The position numbers and the translations under genes were made by a program. A model generated the notes under the pieces. It worked only from the letters and a program-made list of their open reading frames with translations, was not told the origin of the DNA and made no database searches. This document shows, one piece after another, positions 1 to 10,189 of a DNA stretch of 64,000 nt. The stretch covers positions 806,001-870,000 of the forward strand of contig JAHDVF020001350.1 of the NCBI GenBank assembly GCA_022606425.2. Reading direction: 5' to 3'. The DNA comes from Lepidostoma basale (lineage: Eukaryota > Arthropoda > Insecta > Trichoptera > Lepidostomatidae). Position 1 is the stretch's first letter; each line of letters starts with the position of its first letter.

Positions 1-69
1 GATTATTACTATATCGATATCTACCTACTTTTTTGTTATATTAAGACTGTGCTGATTAAGAAGTGATTA

Positions 70-415
70 AGAAGTGCTGGAGGGTGTTCGGCTTTTTGTC
101 CCTGATAGCGACAGCATAGATTGTTTTAAGTACCGGCCGCCAGAACTAACCTGCCTCTGGTAACACCGGTGTGAAGAGCAATTAATCTGCTGAACGCGGT
201 CTCGTCGGAGATCGACGTCTTTCATATTAGTGAAAGTACGTTCAGAAGGCAAATACTCTTAATTCTGGAGAGTATCCTGTTGTCCTAATGTTGAACCATC
301 TGTCATGCGTTTCTGGTAGTATAGTATACACTAAATATTATTTGACATGTTTTCAATAGATGCCTTAAAAATGAAATTTGTAATGTCTGTTGATGAAATG
401 AACTGATTTGATTTG
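70..415 (+). mobile_element. LINE-B (CR1/Daphne-like) 3' end, truncated
   Basis: A 5'-truncated end of a CR1/Daphne-type non-LTR retrotransposon. The + strand encodes the family's C-terminal motifs (an FVPD-type stretch, then NLPL, then INLLNAVSSEIDVF, then LESIL) with stops and shifts. It is followed by a 3' UTR and a short tail of TGATTTG repeats at 403-414. Seven or more other copies in the window share this 3' end (7024, 18115, 26218, 30563, 39418, 47583, 50941). Confidence 0.8.
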
Positions 416-419
416 AAAA

Positions 420-1262
420 GTGTAGATAAATTCAGGTTTTATTTATTTATTATATGATGATTTGATACTTATTCGCGTGACCGATTATGTATAATAGTTA
501 ACATACAAAATATAGGTAATATATAAAATGAACTGCCAAACATTATACTAAAATTTCAACTGTATCAAAAATGGAAGCTACTTAATATTGTACAAATGTT
601 GACTATAGCTGTCTTATCTTTACGTGCATTGATCGGTGTGCGGTTCATGAAATAGATAATAATGGCGAGCGACTGGCGGGAGCCACTGTGACATTTATTG
701 CAAATGATTCCAATTTCGGCAAAAAAAACGAAGGACCGAAGTTCGTCACGTTGGATAAGTTCAAACATGTCAACGCTTAGCAGATAAAACTCTACATGCA
801 GATATATTTATATAATTTTTAAATCCACGACATAATATTTATTCTACAACATATTTCTTTGCATGCTTTGACATTGAAAACACTAGCTAACTTTCAACTG
901 TTGTATTTTCTTTTAAACGACCTTTTCATAATATGAATATTTGTAATGTAAAGCAGTATATTTTATTGAATAATATTAATTTCAAATAATTGAAGTATCA
1001 TTATCGGATATAAATAAATTTGCACCTGTTGTTTTAATGTGAAAGAAGGTAAGTCCTAAGAAATATATTTCTCCAAAGCTTAAATAATGTAATATAAAAT
1101 CAACAACGTGATTTGGATCTGGGCTTGATTTAAAACATTGGTATATGGAGATTTAACTTCTGTGGCTATTTCTCTTTTATGACTAACGGAAACACTGTTG
1201 GAATGATGGTGCAAAATAAATGGTGCACTTAAGTCATTACCGCAAATAGAAATATATCGATT
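420..1262. other. AT-rich single-copy stretch, no gene seen
   Basis: No repeat family seen elsewhere in the window and no convincing coding pattern. A 67-codon open frame on the minus strand (565-768) has no motif I recognise. Confidence 0.5.
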
Positions 1263-1263
1263 G

Positions 1264-1786
1264 AAGCAAAGATGGCAGTGCACAATGGAGTTCTAGTGTC
1301 GACCCTTATGTATGGAAGTGAAGCTTAGAGTTTGCAAGAGAAGGATGAAAGTAGGATAAATGCCGTAGAAATGAGGCCACTAAGAAGGTTGTGTGGAAAA
1401 TCAATGTATGATAGAATATCTAATGATGAAGTAAGAAAGGAATGTAAAGCGGATGAAAGCGTGATAAATAAAATCATGAAAGGGTCAATAAGATAGTTTG
1501 GACATATGGAACGAATGAATGAATAAAGAATGGTTAAAAAAATGTATACAAGTACTGTGAATGGAAAAAATAAGTCGAGGAAGGCCCAGAAAGACATGGC
1601 ATGACCAAATTAATCAATTATTGAAAGGCGGCCATGTTCGAAGTAGGAACAATCGATGAGCGTGCATGTCACGATGTATGAATGTAGAAGAGGCGCGAGA
1701 GTTATGTCAGGATGTGACGATGCATCCTCTCTGCCTACCCCTCCGGGGAAACGGCGTGATGTACAACGTCTGTAGTTAGTTAGTAA
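1264..1786 (+). mobile_element. LINE-A 3' end (endonuclease-RT type, TTAG tail), decayed
   Basis: The C-terminal region of a LINE polyprotein: MAVHNGVLV..LMYGSEA, then RPLRRLCGKSMYDRIS, SIR.FGHMERMNE, RPRKTWHDQIN, RSRNNR.ACMSRCMNVEEARELC and AYPSGET, ending at a TTAGTTAG tail. In-frame stops and shifts show it is dead. It is the first of about 25 copies or fragments here. Confidence 0.85.
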
Positions 1787-1935
1787 GAAGATTTAAAAGC
1801 TTAGCAGGTTATTTTTTTTGTTCTAATGCATGTCTGTGACGTCACAGTTTCTTCGATAGCAGATGTTTCAGAGATCTTTGCCATTTCCACGTTCAATTAT
1901 CCGATGGTGGAAGAAGCAGATAAATTGTTTGGCTA

Positions 1936-2190
1936 ACTTCTTCCTCAGCCTATTCCCGTCCACTCCTGGAGAAAGGCCTCCTCCATTCGCTTCCACGACA
2001 CTCTGTCCTGGGCAGACTGCATCCAGGTTATTTCGGCGTGTCTGTTCAGATCATCCTTCCAACGTAGTTGCGGTCGCCCTGCACTTCTCTTTGCCGTCCA
2101 CGGTCTCCAAGTCAGAAGTCTTCTTGTCCACTTTTCATCTGAGCTTCTGGCTAGGTGACCTGCCCATTGCCATTTTAGAGTCGCCACACG
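1936..2190 (-). mobile_element. RTE-type LINE (family D) 3' end
   Basis: The minus strand keeps an 80-codon frame with LKWQWAGHLARSSDEKWTRRLL, GRPQLRWKDDLNRH and WKRMEEAFLQEWTGIG. This is the classic C-terminus downstream of an RTE-clade RT. Its 3' end is a GAAGAA-type run at the left edge. A longer copy lies at 42225-42775. Confidence 0.8.
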
Positions 2191-2630
2191 GTATTTGCCT
2201 TTATTAGCTGCATTTTTTTCTATTTAAAGGGTAAACGAGGCTCAATTTAGTATATTACATAAACAAATGAAATAATTAGGTTATCTACAGAACAATAATC
2301 TTTGATATCTGTACACATATTTGCTTAATACGAGTGAATTTTTTAATGAGAATTTATTTAATCTCTGCATAATTATAATGATTTATGACGTGGTAAAATT
2401 GAATATCGGTGAGTCGGTTGATAGGCACTTGAAAAAAACGCAAGAATTTACGGAGGCATCAGCCACCAGTCACTACTATCAGATTGAGATAGCGATTGTT
2501 ACTGGTTCCTACTTGATTACGTAGATATTCACCGTATTGTGCAATCATTGACATATCTTAACAGAACGAGTTGAATTATACCATTATTATTGTGCAATAA
2601 TTATGCTTTCATTAAGATTTTAAAAAATAA

Positions 2631-3136
2631 TTAACTAACCATCACGCCCTCTCCCCGAAGGGGTAGGCAGAAAGAATGGGCTGCCACACTTTTCTTTCCT
2701 GACATATTTCTCTCGCTTCCTCAACATCATACATCGTGTCGATTTCTCTGGCTCCTCACATGGCCGACATTCAATATTTGATTTATTTGATCGTGCACGT
2801 TTTCCTCGGTCTTCCTCTATTTCTGGTTCCATTTACATCATTAACATATAATTTTTTTACAATTCTTTCTTCATTCATTCTTTCCATATGTCCAAACCAT
2901 CTTAATGATCCTTTCATTATTTTGTTCATGACACCATCATTCGCACCGCATTCACTTCTTATATTTTCATTCGACACTCTATCATACACAGAGTATCCAC
3001 ACATTCGTCTAAGAGATCTCATTTCCATTGCATTTATTCTACTTTCATCCATTTTTTGCCAGTTCCATGTTTCGCTTTCATACATAAGGATCGGTAGAAG
3101 AACACCATTGTGCACTGCCATTCTAGCTTTTTTGGA
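2631..3136 (-). mobile_element. LINE-A 3' end, minus strand
   Basis: Read on the minus strand this runs from MAVHNGVLLPILMYESETWNW to the 3' tail, here only TTAGTTA at 2631-2640. A 112-codon frame (2783-3121) covers the middle. The C-terminal part is frameshifted. It abuts a second LINE-A copy in the opposite orientation at 3138. Confidence 0.85.
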
Positions 3137-3137
3137 T

Positions 3138-3461
3138 AGAATAAATCTCTGTGTATGATAGAGTGTCGAATTAAAATATAAGAAGTGAATGCGGTGCGAA
3201 TGATGGTGCTATGAAAAAAAATAATGAGAGGATCATGAAGATGGTTTGGACATATGGAAAGAAGGAATGAAAAAATAATGGTAAAAAATATATATAACAT
3301 TAACGATGTAAATGGAACCAGAAATAGAGGAAGACTGAGGAAAACGTGGCACGATCAAATGAATCAAATATTGAATGTCGGCCACGTGAGAGGTCAGAGA
3401 AATCCACGCGCGTGCATGTCACGATGAATGAATATTGAGGAAGTGAGAGAAATGTGTCAAA
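3138..3461 (+). mobile_element. LINE-A internal fragment, plus strand
   Basis: Matches the LINE-A region from YDRVSN through RSQRNPRACMSR.MNIEEVREMC but lacks the final tail. It sits head to head with the minus-strand copy at 2631-3136, giving an imperfect inverted pair. Confidence 0.8.
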
Positions 3462-5095
3462 TAGGATACCCGCAACCTATCCATCTTTATAGATCTTTTA
3501 ACTAGTAGTTCTAACATCGTCCGGCTGATTTTTTCTCTAGTGCAAAATTTAGAATCAGTGATGTATCCAAAATATTTGTTTTTACTCGACTATGTGAAAA
3601 AAATAAAAAAAATGAAAGATTCGTATCAAATTAACTTTGACACGTGTTTATGATTTTATATTTTATACATATGATTTACGAAATAATTAAAGAATCTCAT
3701 TAATCTGTAACTGATATTTATTTGAAACAATACACGAAACATAATGAACAACCCTTCCCTAAATCAATTCTTTATTCAAAATTGCGTGTTCATAAAATGA
3801 CATTATCCGAGTGCTTTAATTTATGGAATACAGTGCCTATCTACCTCAATGCCGTCTCGAATCTATGTTATCAAGCCGCAATGTTAAGTTTATAACTCTG
3901 GGTCCATCGATCTGACAGCTGTCAAATATCAGACAATTTTGGTAAAAATATCGCGAATTTTTCGAAACAATTAATAAACATAAACATTTTTAACGATATT
4001 ATTGCATTAGGCATTATTATAATGAATTTTGAGCTTTCTATGCTACAAATTTTGAAGTTAATATATTATGAATTTTGAGGTTATATCGAAAGATTATTTT
4101 GAACATTTTACATACCAAAGTTGTACACAAACTATATTATACAATTCAATGTGTGTATAATATATTACTAGTACCTTTTTAAAGTAAACGCACTGAAGAA
4201 AATGCATATAAATACTTTACAAATGGCCCGGCACGAGAAAAAGTAAAATTGACATACCGGCACTGCGGAAACACAAATGTAGTATATTAAAATATTTGTA
4301 ACAAGATAATAAGGAATAATAATACGACAGTAGTCGTATTTTACATTTATTTCACATTTATAATCGAAATAAAATACGAGATCACGGCACGAGACACATA
4401 CTAACGGCCTACAATAGCTCCATGTTGCAAATATTATCTATGTGATTACGGCCTGGTAAATACTTTCAAGACGGCATTGATCTACCTGCTAATAATGTGA
4501 ATATGTTATTTTGTGTTGTTTGACACAATGTAAAAGAGCATTTGTAATTGTTTTAGGTCGTTACACATTTCACGAGCTGTCTTAGCGCCTTTGACGGCAT
4601 CTAATTAATATTTGAGAAGCGTGCAGTGCAGTTTCCAATAAAATGAAGTGCCTGTTGATTGACGGATAGTGTTACAGTGGCCGCCATGGGCCATTATGAC
4701 TACAGATCGTCTGCATTGAGATATCTCGGGGACGGGACACGTAATACGCCATTAGCCATTAAGAAATATTAATGGTTAATGCGTTAATGGCCGTCCAGTG
4801 GCTAGGCACAAGCGCTGTTAGTTTGGGCCTTGATCGCGGTTTTATTTATAAACGTTAGTAAAATAGCACTAAAATCGAAGTGGATCACGAATTGTTATTA
4901 CATATTTTTGATTGTATATTATAACTAATCGACACGTTTCAAAACATTCTCGTCTAATAAAAATGGCGAACTTATCTAATGATATAAAAAACGTATACTT
5001 AAAAAATAGTAGGTATATATTCATTTACCAGGGTTGAAGAACCTAAAAAACGAAAAATAGACGTTTTAAGAAACTGTACATGACTTGAAGATTGA
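3462..5095. other. 1.6 kb without recognisable genes
   Basis: Mostly AT-rich. A 20-nt hairpin with the arms AATACGAC and GTCGTATT lies near 4321-4341. A less AT-rich patch at about 4550-4830 looks single-copy. No TE motif or coding pattern was recognised. Confidence 0.5.
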
Positions 5096-5396
5096 ATTTG
5101 GACTTGGACTTGGATCTTCTGGCTTACAGAGGTTCTAATGGCTATTCCTCTTACGTCTGTAGGAAACATTGTTGGAATGTGATTTGGTAGTTGTTTTATG
5201 ATGGGGCTAAATGTATGTCTCGGAGTGTCCCTCAGAAAGAGGGCGAGGGGGGATTTAAGGTTTATGATAAAGTCTTACATTATTGTCAAGGAATGGAAGA
5301 CCAGTTAGGGTTGGGATTGTATTTAAAAAAAATGTCTGTTCCCGAGGGGAAGATAAGAGAAGCAGTGCCTGGATGGAGTTGTGGTAGGAGATAGCA
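5096..5396 (-). mobile_element. Jockey-like LINE-H 3' end
   Basis: On the minus strand this is the 3' terminus of the element whose RT is at 31706-32890. It ends with AACCTCTGTAAGCCAGAAG followed by a tandem of CCAAGT units (plus-strand left edge near 5096). Parallel copies lie at 9221-9337, 35555-36232 and 49383-49720. Confidence 0.7.
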
Positions 5397-5612
5397 GATT
5401 TGTTAACTCCACTTTTGGTCCAAAATTAGTTATGAATGCTCAACTTTTTCACAATACAAAACAAAAATGGCATCCACAAATCAAGTCCTCACTGTGTACG
5501 TCAACATTATACAAATGGTTCAATTATTCAAAAAACACTGCATAGTTTTTTTCCTCTCCTATATATATATACGAGTATATAGTAGTCGAATAGTTGACAA
5601 ATTTAATTTTTG

Positions 5613-5637
5613 CTAACTAACTAACTAACCATCACGC
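5613..5637 (-). mobile_element. LINE-A tail stub
   Basis: Only the last about 25 bases of a LINE-A (tail repeats plus CATCACGC on the plus strand) remain. It joins directly to a hammerhead-family repeat at 5638. It is either an extremely 5'-truncated insertion or a recombination remnant. Confidence 0.7.
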
Positions 5638-5689
5638 AGTTTTTGAATCATAATTATAAACTGTTAAATTAAAAAAAAATTGTTTTATG

Positions 5690-5750
5690 TACCACAATTG
5701 TTTCATCAACCTATGTTGACATTATCAGGTGTTACTGATATATGAGTATC
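5690..5750 (-). ncRNA. Degenerate hammerhead ribozyme (h1)
   Basis: Minus strand: CTGATAA core (G8 changed to A), an extra T, stem II GTCAA paired with TTGAT, then GAAA and the palindrome CAATTG. GTAACAC before the core can pair with GTGGTAC after it except for one A/G mismatch, as stem I. The cleavage site would be GUG, which is not permissive, so probably inactive. Confidence 0.45.
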
Positions 5751-5811
5751 ATAATCAAAATAAAAACAGCATAGATTTTTAAAAATTTTACTAATTTTTA
5801 TTTTTACTGCT

Positions 5812-5860
5812 GGGTACCCACTTGTTTCATCAACCTATGTTGACATCATCAGGTGTTACC
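5812..5860 (-). ncRNA. Hammerhead ribozyme core (h1), cleavage site lost
   Basis: Minus strand: a perfect CTGATGA (plus 5846-5852), an extra T, stem II GTCAA/TTGAT around CATAGG, then GAAAC (plus 5824-5828). Downstream CAAGTGGG departs from the palindrome-UH rule, so self-cleavage is unlikely. Confidence 0.5.
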
Positions 5861-5900
5861 GATGATGTCAACATAGATTGACGAAACAGCTGTCGCGTAA
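5853..5900 (+). ncRNA. Hammerhead ribozyme candidate (h1)
   Basis: Plus strand: CCGATGA (5859-5865, U4 changed to C), an extra T, stem II GTCAA/TTGAC closing CATAGA, GAAA (5883-5886), the self-complementary stem III CAGCTG (5887-5892) and then TC with predicted cleavage after 5894. It lies head to head with the minus-strand copy. Stem I is weak. Confidence 0.5.
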
Positions 5901-6321
5901 AATAAAATACAATTGTGATACTTAAAACAAAGTTTTTCAATTTAACAGTTTATAATGTTAATGTATCATAGTGTTTCGGCCAAAACAATGGACTATTATA
6001 TCTTAATTAACTGAATTTCATAAAATTGATACAAGATTTAATAAATAGTATGTAGGTACATATGTGTAGATATTTGGTATATTATAGACATTTTTGCGCT
6101 CAGTGTATATGTCGGAGAGTGTATATTTGGGTCTTTACACGTGTAAGACACATGTAAAAGATGATAATTTCCGAATAGGGAAGAGAGATAAGGTAATCCA
6201 ATAAGAAAGAAGACAAATAGCGATTGTTCAAGCAAATAAACCGGATAATTTCCGGCTTGTCTGAATAACTCCGAATAACAGATAAACTGCCTTGGAGAAC
6301 TCTCACAGAAATAAAGTATTA

Positions 6322-6640
6322 TTTTAGTAATAAGCAAATAAGAGAGGTAAGTAAGTGCTCTGGTAGCAGAGCACTTTCAAAGATGACGAAAATCTAATAT
6401 AATGAAATGGATTGCAGTATTTTTCTAAAGAACATGTTATATGAACACACATTAGATTATGAAATAATGAATTGTATTACATCATTTTTTAAAAGTCTAA
6501 CATCTTTGCTGGTTTTTGGGATGCCACTTGGGTATAATGTGGTAGTTTCCCGTTGCTATTATTTTTGTAATAAGCGAATAAGAGAAGCTAGTACTCAAGT
6601 GACAGAATACGTTCAAAGATGGCGAAAATCTAATCTGAAC
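6322..6640. repeat. Direct repeats flanking 160 bp
   Basis: A roughly 75-bp sequence beginning TTTTAGTAATAAGC (6322-6400) recurs imperfectly at 6563-6638. The middle contains TTGCTGG..GGATGCCACTT..AATGTGGTAGTTT, which recurs at 31646-31708. The first copy contains an 8-bp hairpin AGTGCTCT/AGAGCACT at 6354-6375. Nature unknown; it could be the ends of a small retroelement. Confidence 0.45.
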
Positions 6641-6696
6641 GTACTAAGAAGATTAATTATCTCGGCATGAATTGAAGAAATATTATTATAACGTAC

Positions 6697-6876
6697 AATT
6701 AATACGAATGAAAACGCCAGTTTTCTAGAAGTTTTATTATATTTTATATATTTTATGACATGTTTTGCCATTCCAAGGCATTATCAAATATCTTGGAAGG
6801 GCGAAACATGTCAGTCCCATTAAATACTCGTATAATAAAAGTTCTAGAAAACTGACGTTTTTATTCGTATTAATTA
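6697..6876. repeat. Foldback element of hammerhead family h3
   Basis: A nearly complete palindrome. Both arms carry AATACGAATGAAAAC and TTTTCTAGAAGTTTTATT-type ends, with the GAAACATGTC box facing outward in each arm (plus near 6804-6813, a diverged minus copy near 6763-6772). Related copies are at 17281, 20670 and 45959. Confidence 0.65.
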
Positions 6877-7023
6877 TTTAATCTGGAGTTTTAAAACATT
6901 ATTCAAGAAATCATAAATAAAATATAATGTCTATAATGCTATATTGTTCTATGGAGGCTTACTCCTGCTGTAAGGTGGATTCCCAGCTGTCCTGCCATCT
7001 TTCTGGGATGTCTTCCACGAGGA

Positions 7024-7545
7024 TCAAATCAAATCAGTTTATTTTCTCAAAATATATTACAAACAACGATTATAGTAAGTTAAAGGCATATATTGAGAAC
7101 AGGTAAAACATAAAAAAAATATATAATACCAGGAACGGATACTCTCCAAAGTCATGAGTATTTGTCTTCTGAACGAACATTCACGAATATGAAAGACGTC
7201 GACCTCCGAAGCGATCATGTTCAGCAGTTTGATTGCTCTCCCCACCGGCATCACGAGAGGCAGGTTGGTCGTGCATGCTGGGAGATAAAACAGTATGTGC
7301 TGACGCTGTCGAAGATAACCATCTGGAACATAAAGATGGATAACCTCCAAGATAACGGAGTTCTCAAAGAATCCCCTGATAAATCTGAAGAAATGGGTAA
7401 GTGTGCACCCATCTCTTTTTATCTGCAAACTATTGGTTCCCAGCATGTACAAGAGCTACCAAACTCCCTTTTGTAGAGATATCTCGGAAATCTTTTCTGA
7501 ACCCTCTCTAACATGAGCGATGAGTCTCGTGAGGCTAATTTTGTA
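7024..7545 (-). mobile_element. LINE-B 3' end, minus strand
   Basis: Minus strand: from LMLERVQKRFPRYLY through LGTNSLQIKRDGCTLTHFFRFIRGFFENS, FVPD-like YLRQRQH and LPACTTNLPLVMPVGRAIKLLNMIAS to LESI. It ends at ATCAAATCAAATCAG at the left edge. The reading frame holds for over 130 codons (7057-7452), so this is a fairly young copy. Confidence 0.85.
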
Positions 7546-7699
7546 GTGCAATATATGGGAATGTGGTGTTGTCCATTCTTTGGACATGTACCAGTCCCCA
7601 TGGCTGTCTACTTAATCTTACGTCCTGAGTCTCACATGTTTATCTTACTCTGATGTTCCTTGCGTGATCCTTTAAAGTTTTGCCTCCTATCATTGTAGA

Positions 7700-7850
7700 C
7701 TTCTTCTTCTTCCTCTTTTAGTAGATCTGTGGATCTGTTTTTATGGCGTCAATGTCTCCTGGGACACAGAATTCCAACTGTCTCGCCATCTCTTCGCAGG
7801 TCTTCCGGGTTGGCGAGTTCCCATTGGCACGTTGTTTGCGGCTGCTTGAA
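7700..7850 (-). mobile_element. RTE-type LINE end (family G) fragment
   Basis: The plus strand begins CTTCTTCTTCTTCC, the complement of a GAAGAA tail. The minus strand has the ethylene-type C-terminal pattern GEMARQLEFCVPGD, heavily decayed. Similar pieces lie at 7898, 12999, 14300 and 32933. Confidence 0.5.
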
Positions 7851-7897
7851 GGTATTGATGGACGTATTGATTAAATAAAAACTCATCTTGCAGAGTT

Positions 7898-8034
7898 CTT
7901 CTTCTTCGTCTTCACTTTTGGTAGACTCAGGAGTCTGTTATTTCAGGCGGGTCCTCTTGAGACGCTGAACTCCAGCTTTCTCTCCACCGTTTCGGGGGTC
8001 TTCCTGGTCGGCGTTGTCCGTTTGACGTGTATCG
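7898..8034 (-). mobile_element. RTE-type 3' end insertion with perfect TSD
   Basis: A 137-bp minus-strand insertion with a GAAGAA-type tail at its left edge. It is flanked by perfect 14-bp direct repeats CATCTTGCAGAGTT at 7884-7897 and 8035-8048, the signature of target-primed reverse transcription. The RTE reading is decayed. Confidence 0.75.
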
Positions 8035-8048
8035 CATCTTGCAGAGTT

Positions 8049-8560
8049 GTTAGTTTAAAAAAATCTCATCGATCGCCACTGGTCGGCGGTGCGTGTGCAT
8101 TATGTTTAAACAGCAAGTTTCAGATTTAGCTCAAAGGCAGCTGAGAACAACCGCCAGCAAACATCCACTCGGCTCTGCGATAAACAAACAAATTTGTTCC
8201 GCGTTCACTTGTTTAGTTATCAAATGTTTGTTTATGTGGGTCCATTATCACCCACCTGAGCCGGCGGCGTGAGCCAACAGCCAGAGCACGGGAGGCGATG
8301 GGATAAATAAAACGTATTAAATCTATTAACAACTAGAGACTAAACAAATACACGCCGCTTCTAAGACTCGATGTCGAGGGGAGGGTGTTTCTACCAAAGT
8401 CAAATAAGCTGATGGAAATCAAACATACCACCACGAAACTTATTGTTTATTGAAAATGATATGCGCATTCTTATTACCCACGGAGAGAGATTCCTCATTG
8501 CTTTCTCTAAACAGCATCACATTTCACTTACTAATAATGAACTCAAAATATGTACTTACT
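8049..8560. other. Less AT-rich stretch, no repeat or gene recognised
   Basis: This reads like single-copy host DNA: more balanced composition, no family shared within the window, and no long ORF. It could be a conserved non-coding block; only cross-species alignment would tell. Confidence 0.35.
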
Positions 8561-8945
8561 TCATATGGCCATACAACTCTTGAAGAGTTTTAGCCTCCTT
8601 GATTTTTCGTCAAGGTCCTCGATCCTGCGCCTTTTGGTCCCAGCAGTCCGATTCGCCCAGCGTAGCCATTAGCCTTGTCCATTAGGCGCTGTCTAGGCAT
8701 TTCTAGAGGTCTTACTCCAGTCGGTCTAGACGCGTACAGGGTCTAGATTGCTCTGATCTCTTCAGCTCGGCATACGTGCCCCATTCATGCTAGGCGACCG
8801 GCTCTCACGATGCTCGTTATAAGGGGCTGCTGGGTCATCGTACGGATCTCTTGGTTGGTCCTATGCTTCCAAGTTCCCGCTGCAACACCGGGTCTGGGTT
8901 CCAGGATAATTCTAAGTATTCTATTCTCAAACCAGTAGACTCATA
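8561..8945 (-). mobile_element. RTE-like LINE C-terminus, decayed
   Basis: The minus strand shows SIVRAGRLAWMGHVCRAEE, a proline/arginine-rich RPTGVRPLEMPRQRLMDK and GPKGAGSRTLTKNQEAKTL, interrupted by stops. This is the usual order downstream of an RTE-type RT (GH..R box, then RPR..RW box). A different family from D and A. Confidence 0.55.
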
Positions 8946-8974
8946 ATATGTGTTTCCAAAAAAAAAAAAAGCAA

Positions 8975-9170
8975 TTTCAAAATTATTCGTCTTTTTCTTT
9001 TTTATATAGGTACTTTGTATACTCGTATACAACACTAACTTTAAAAAAAAATATATATATCAGACATGTTTCGGACAACCCGGTCCTTCATAGTGATATT
9101 ATAAAGATATTTAAAATATTATAAAATTGTTTACAAATATTATCGGTTTTGACAGATGTTATATTTGTTA
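8975..9170 (-). repeat. Hammerhead family h2 repeat
   Basis: On the minus strand it shares the order: AT-rich leader, ribozyme motif, then AAAGTTAGTGTTGTATAC and a run of AAAAAG. Copies are at 19935-20115 and as an inverted pair at 28318-28645. Confidence 0.65.
9061..9098 (-). ncRNA. Hammerhead family h2, core mutated
   Basis: Minus strand: stem I TATCA pairs with TGATA, stem II GGAC/GTCC, GAAA, palindromic CATG and then TC are all present. The CUGAAGA core is damaged (reads CTATGAA), so it should not cleave. It is valuable because it preserves stem I. Confidence 0.5.
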
Positions 9171-9186
9171 AAGGCCAAGGCGAGAA

Positions 9187-9371
9187 CCCCGGCTTGCGTA
9201 AGAAATTTTGAATCAAAACCTCTTCTGGCTTACAGAGGTTCAGCTCTTGTGGTTATTCCTCTACGTCTGATGGGAACATTGTTGGAAAGTGATTTGGTGG
9301 GTTGCTGGTTTATTGGTGGCATGATTACATAGATTTAGGGGTTTGATTCAAAATTTCTTACGCAAGCCGGG
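9187..9371. repeat. Inverted repeat enclosing a LINE-H 3' end
   Basis: Arms of about 34 bp, CCCCGGCTTGCGTAAG.. at 9187-9220 and its complement at 9338-9371, differ at only about one base and face each other around a fragment of the Jockey-like LINE-H terminus (the AACCTCTGTAAGCCAGAAG type, minus strand). One arm is probably a snap-back duplicate. Confidence 0.6.
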
Positions 9372-9410
9372 CTTCTGCGCTTCTATGGGAGTACCGCCAC
9401 TGCATATAAA

Positions 9411-9470
9411 ACATTTAATCATTCTCTGTGGGAGTTTCGGATTAAGATTATCGTTGCAAAATAAGGTTTC
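9411..9470 (-). mobile_element. LINE-E fragment
   Basis: About 60 bp matching the LINE-E region that encodes LRQRMIK, homologous to 34890-34950 and 58335-58380. Confidence 0.5.
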
Positions 9471-9519
9471 ATTTTAGTGTATAATGGAAATAGATTTAGG
9501 TGTATACTGTAAATTGTGA

Positions 9520-9797
9520 ATGACGATGAAGGCTGGAGAGTACGACATAATGACGAGCTGTACCATATTTACAAAGATTCCAGTCTCTCCACACAGGTCA
9601 GACTGAATAGACTGAGATGGGCCGATCACGTGCGGAGGATGCCCTCATCCCGAACCCCAAAAAGATTGCTGGAGTGGCACCCAGGTGGTAGAAGACCAAT
9701 TGGACGACCAAGGCTGCGATGGGAGGAGGAGTTGGAGGCGAAGAATACTGGAGGCTAAGGCTCGATATGGGCTGTAGGGCCATCGAAGAAGAAGAAG
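9520..9797 (+). mobile_element. RTE-like LINE C-terminus with GAAGAA tail
   Basis: Plus strand: LRWADHVRRMPSSRTPKRLL, then GRRPIGRPRLRWEEE, a stop, and a terminal GAAGAAGAAGAAG at about 9785-9799. A sibling copy at 10190-10428 is nearly identical over GGRRPIGRPRLRW, so this family was recently active. Confidence 0.75.
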
Positions 9798-9879
9798 ATG
9801 AATGTAAATACATAAATTTATTACATTATATAAATATATAATTTCTTCCATGAGTATCAGAAGTTTTAAATTATCTTTT

Positions 9880-10170
9880 TAATAGCCTAGACTCTACCGC
9901 AAGTTACAGCACTAGCGATTCTCTGAGATCAAGATGCCGTGGATTCTGCGATGGTTGCGTTTCTCGGCTCAATTAAAATATAATCTCAGGTCTTACCTCC
10001 ATCTGGAGGTAGGTTCTCTGCAGCCGGTACCTACCTGCTCTCGGCTATCGGCGGCCTGTCTGTCTCGTGTCTAGATCACTCGGCTCTCAAATGTTTGAAC
10101 GCTTATTTTTAAACTTAGAATTATGGAACCATTACAGACTAAAATATTTATGTGATCCCTGGTAGTAATT
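9880..10170. other. Short stretch without repeats; GC-richer patch
   Basis: No TE motif. A GC-richer patch at about 10000-10100 contains GTACCTACC-type motifs like those in the GC-rich block at 47275-47480. No gene recognised. Confidence 0.35.
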
Positions 10171-10189
10171 ATTTTTAGATAGACATTTT

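Larger units (their letters stand above)
5638..6003. repeat. Hammerhead family h1 repeat, rearranged, inverted
   Basis: Contains three copies of the same about 50-nt ribozyme-like motif: minus near 5690-5750, minus at 5812-5860 and plus at 5853-5900. The plus-strand continuation (to about 6003, ending near GGCCAAAACAATGGACTATT) recurs at 14556-14690, so it is a dispersed element. No protein-coding capacity was seen. Confidence 0.65.

Noticed and set aside
2783..3121. Host protein gene from the open frame on the minus strand
   Set aside because: The translation is the LINE-A C-terminus (YESETWNWQK.., SLRWFGHMERM) and is repeated across the window.
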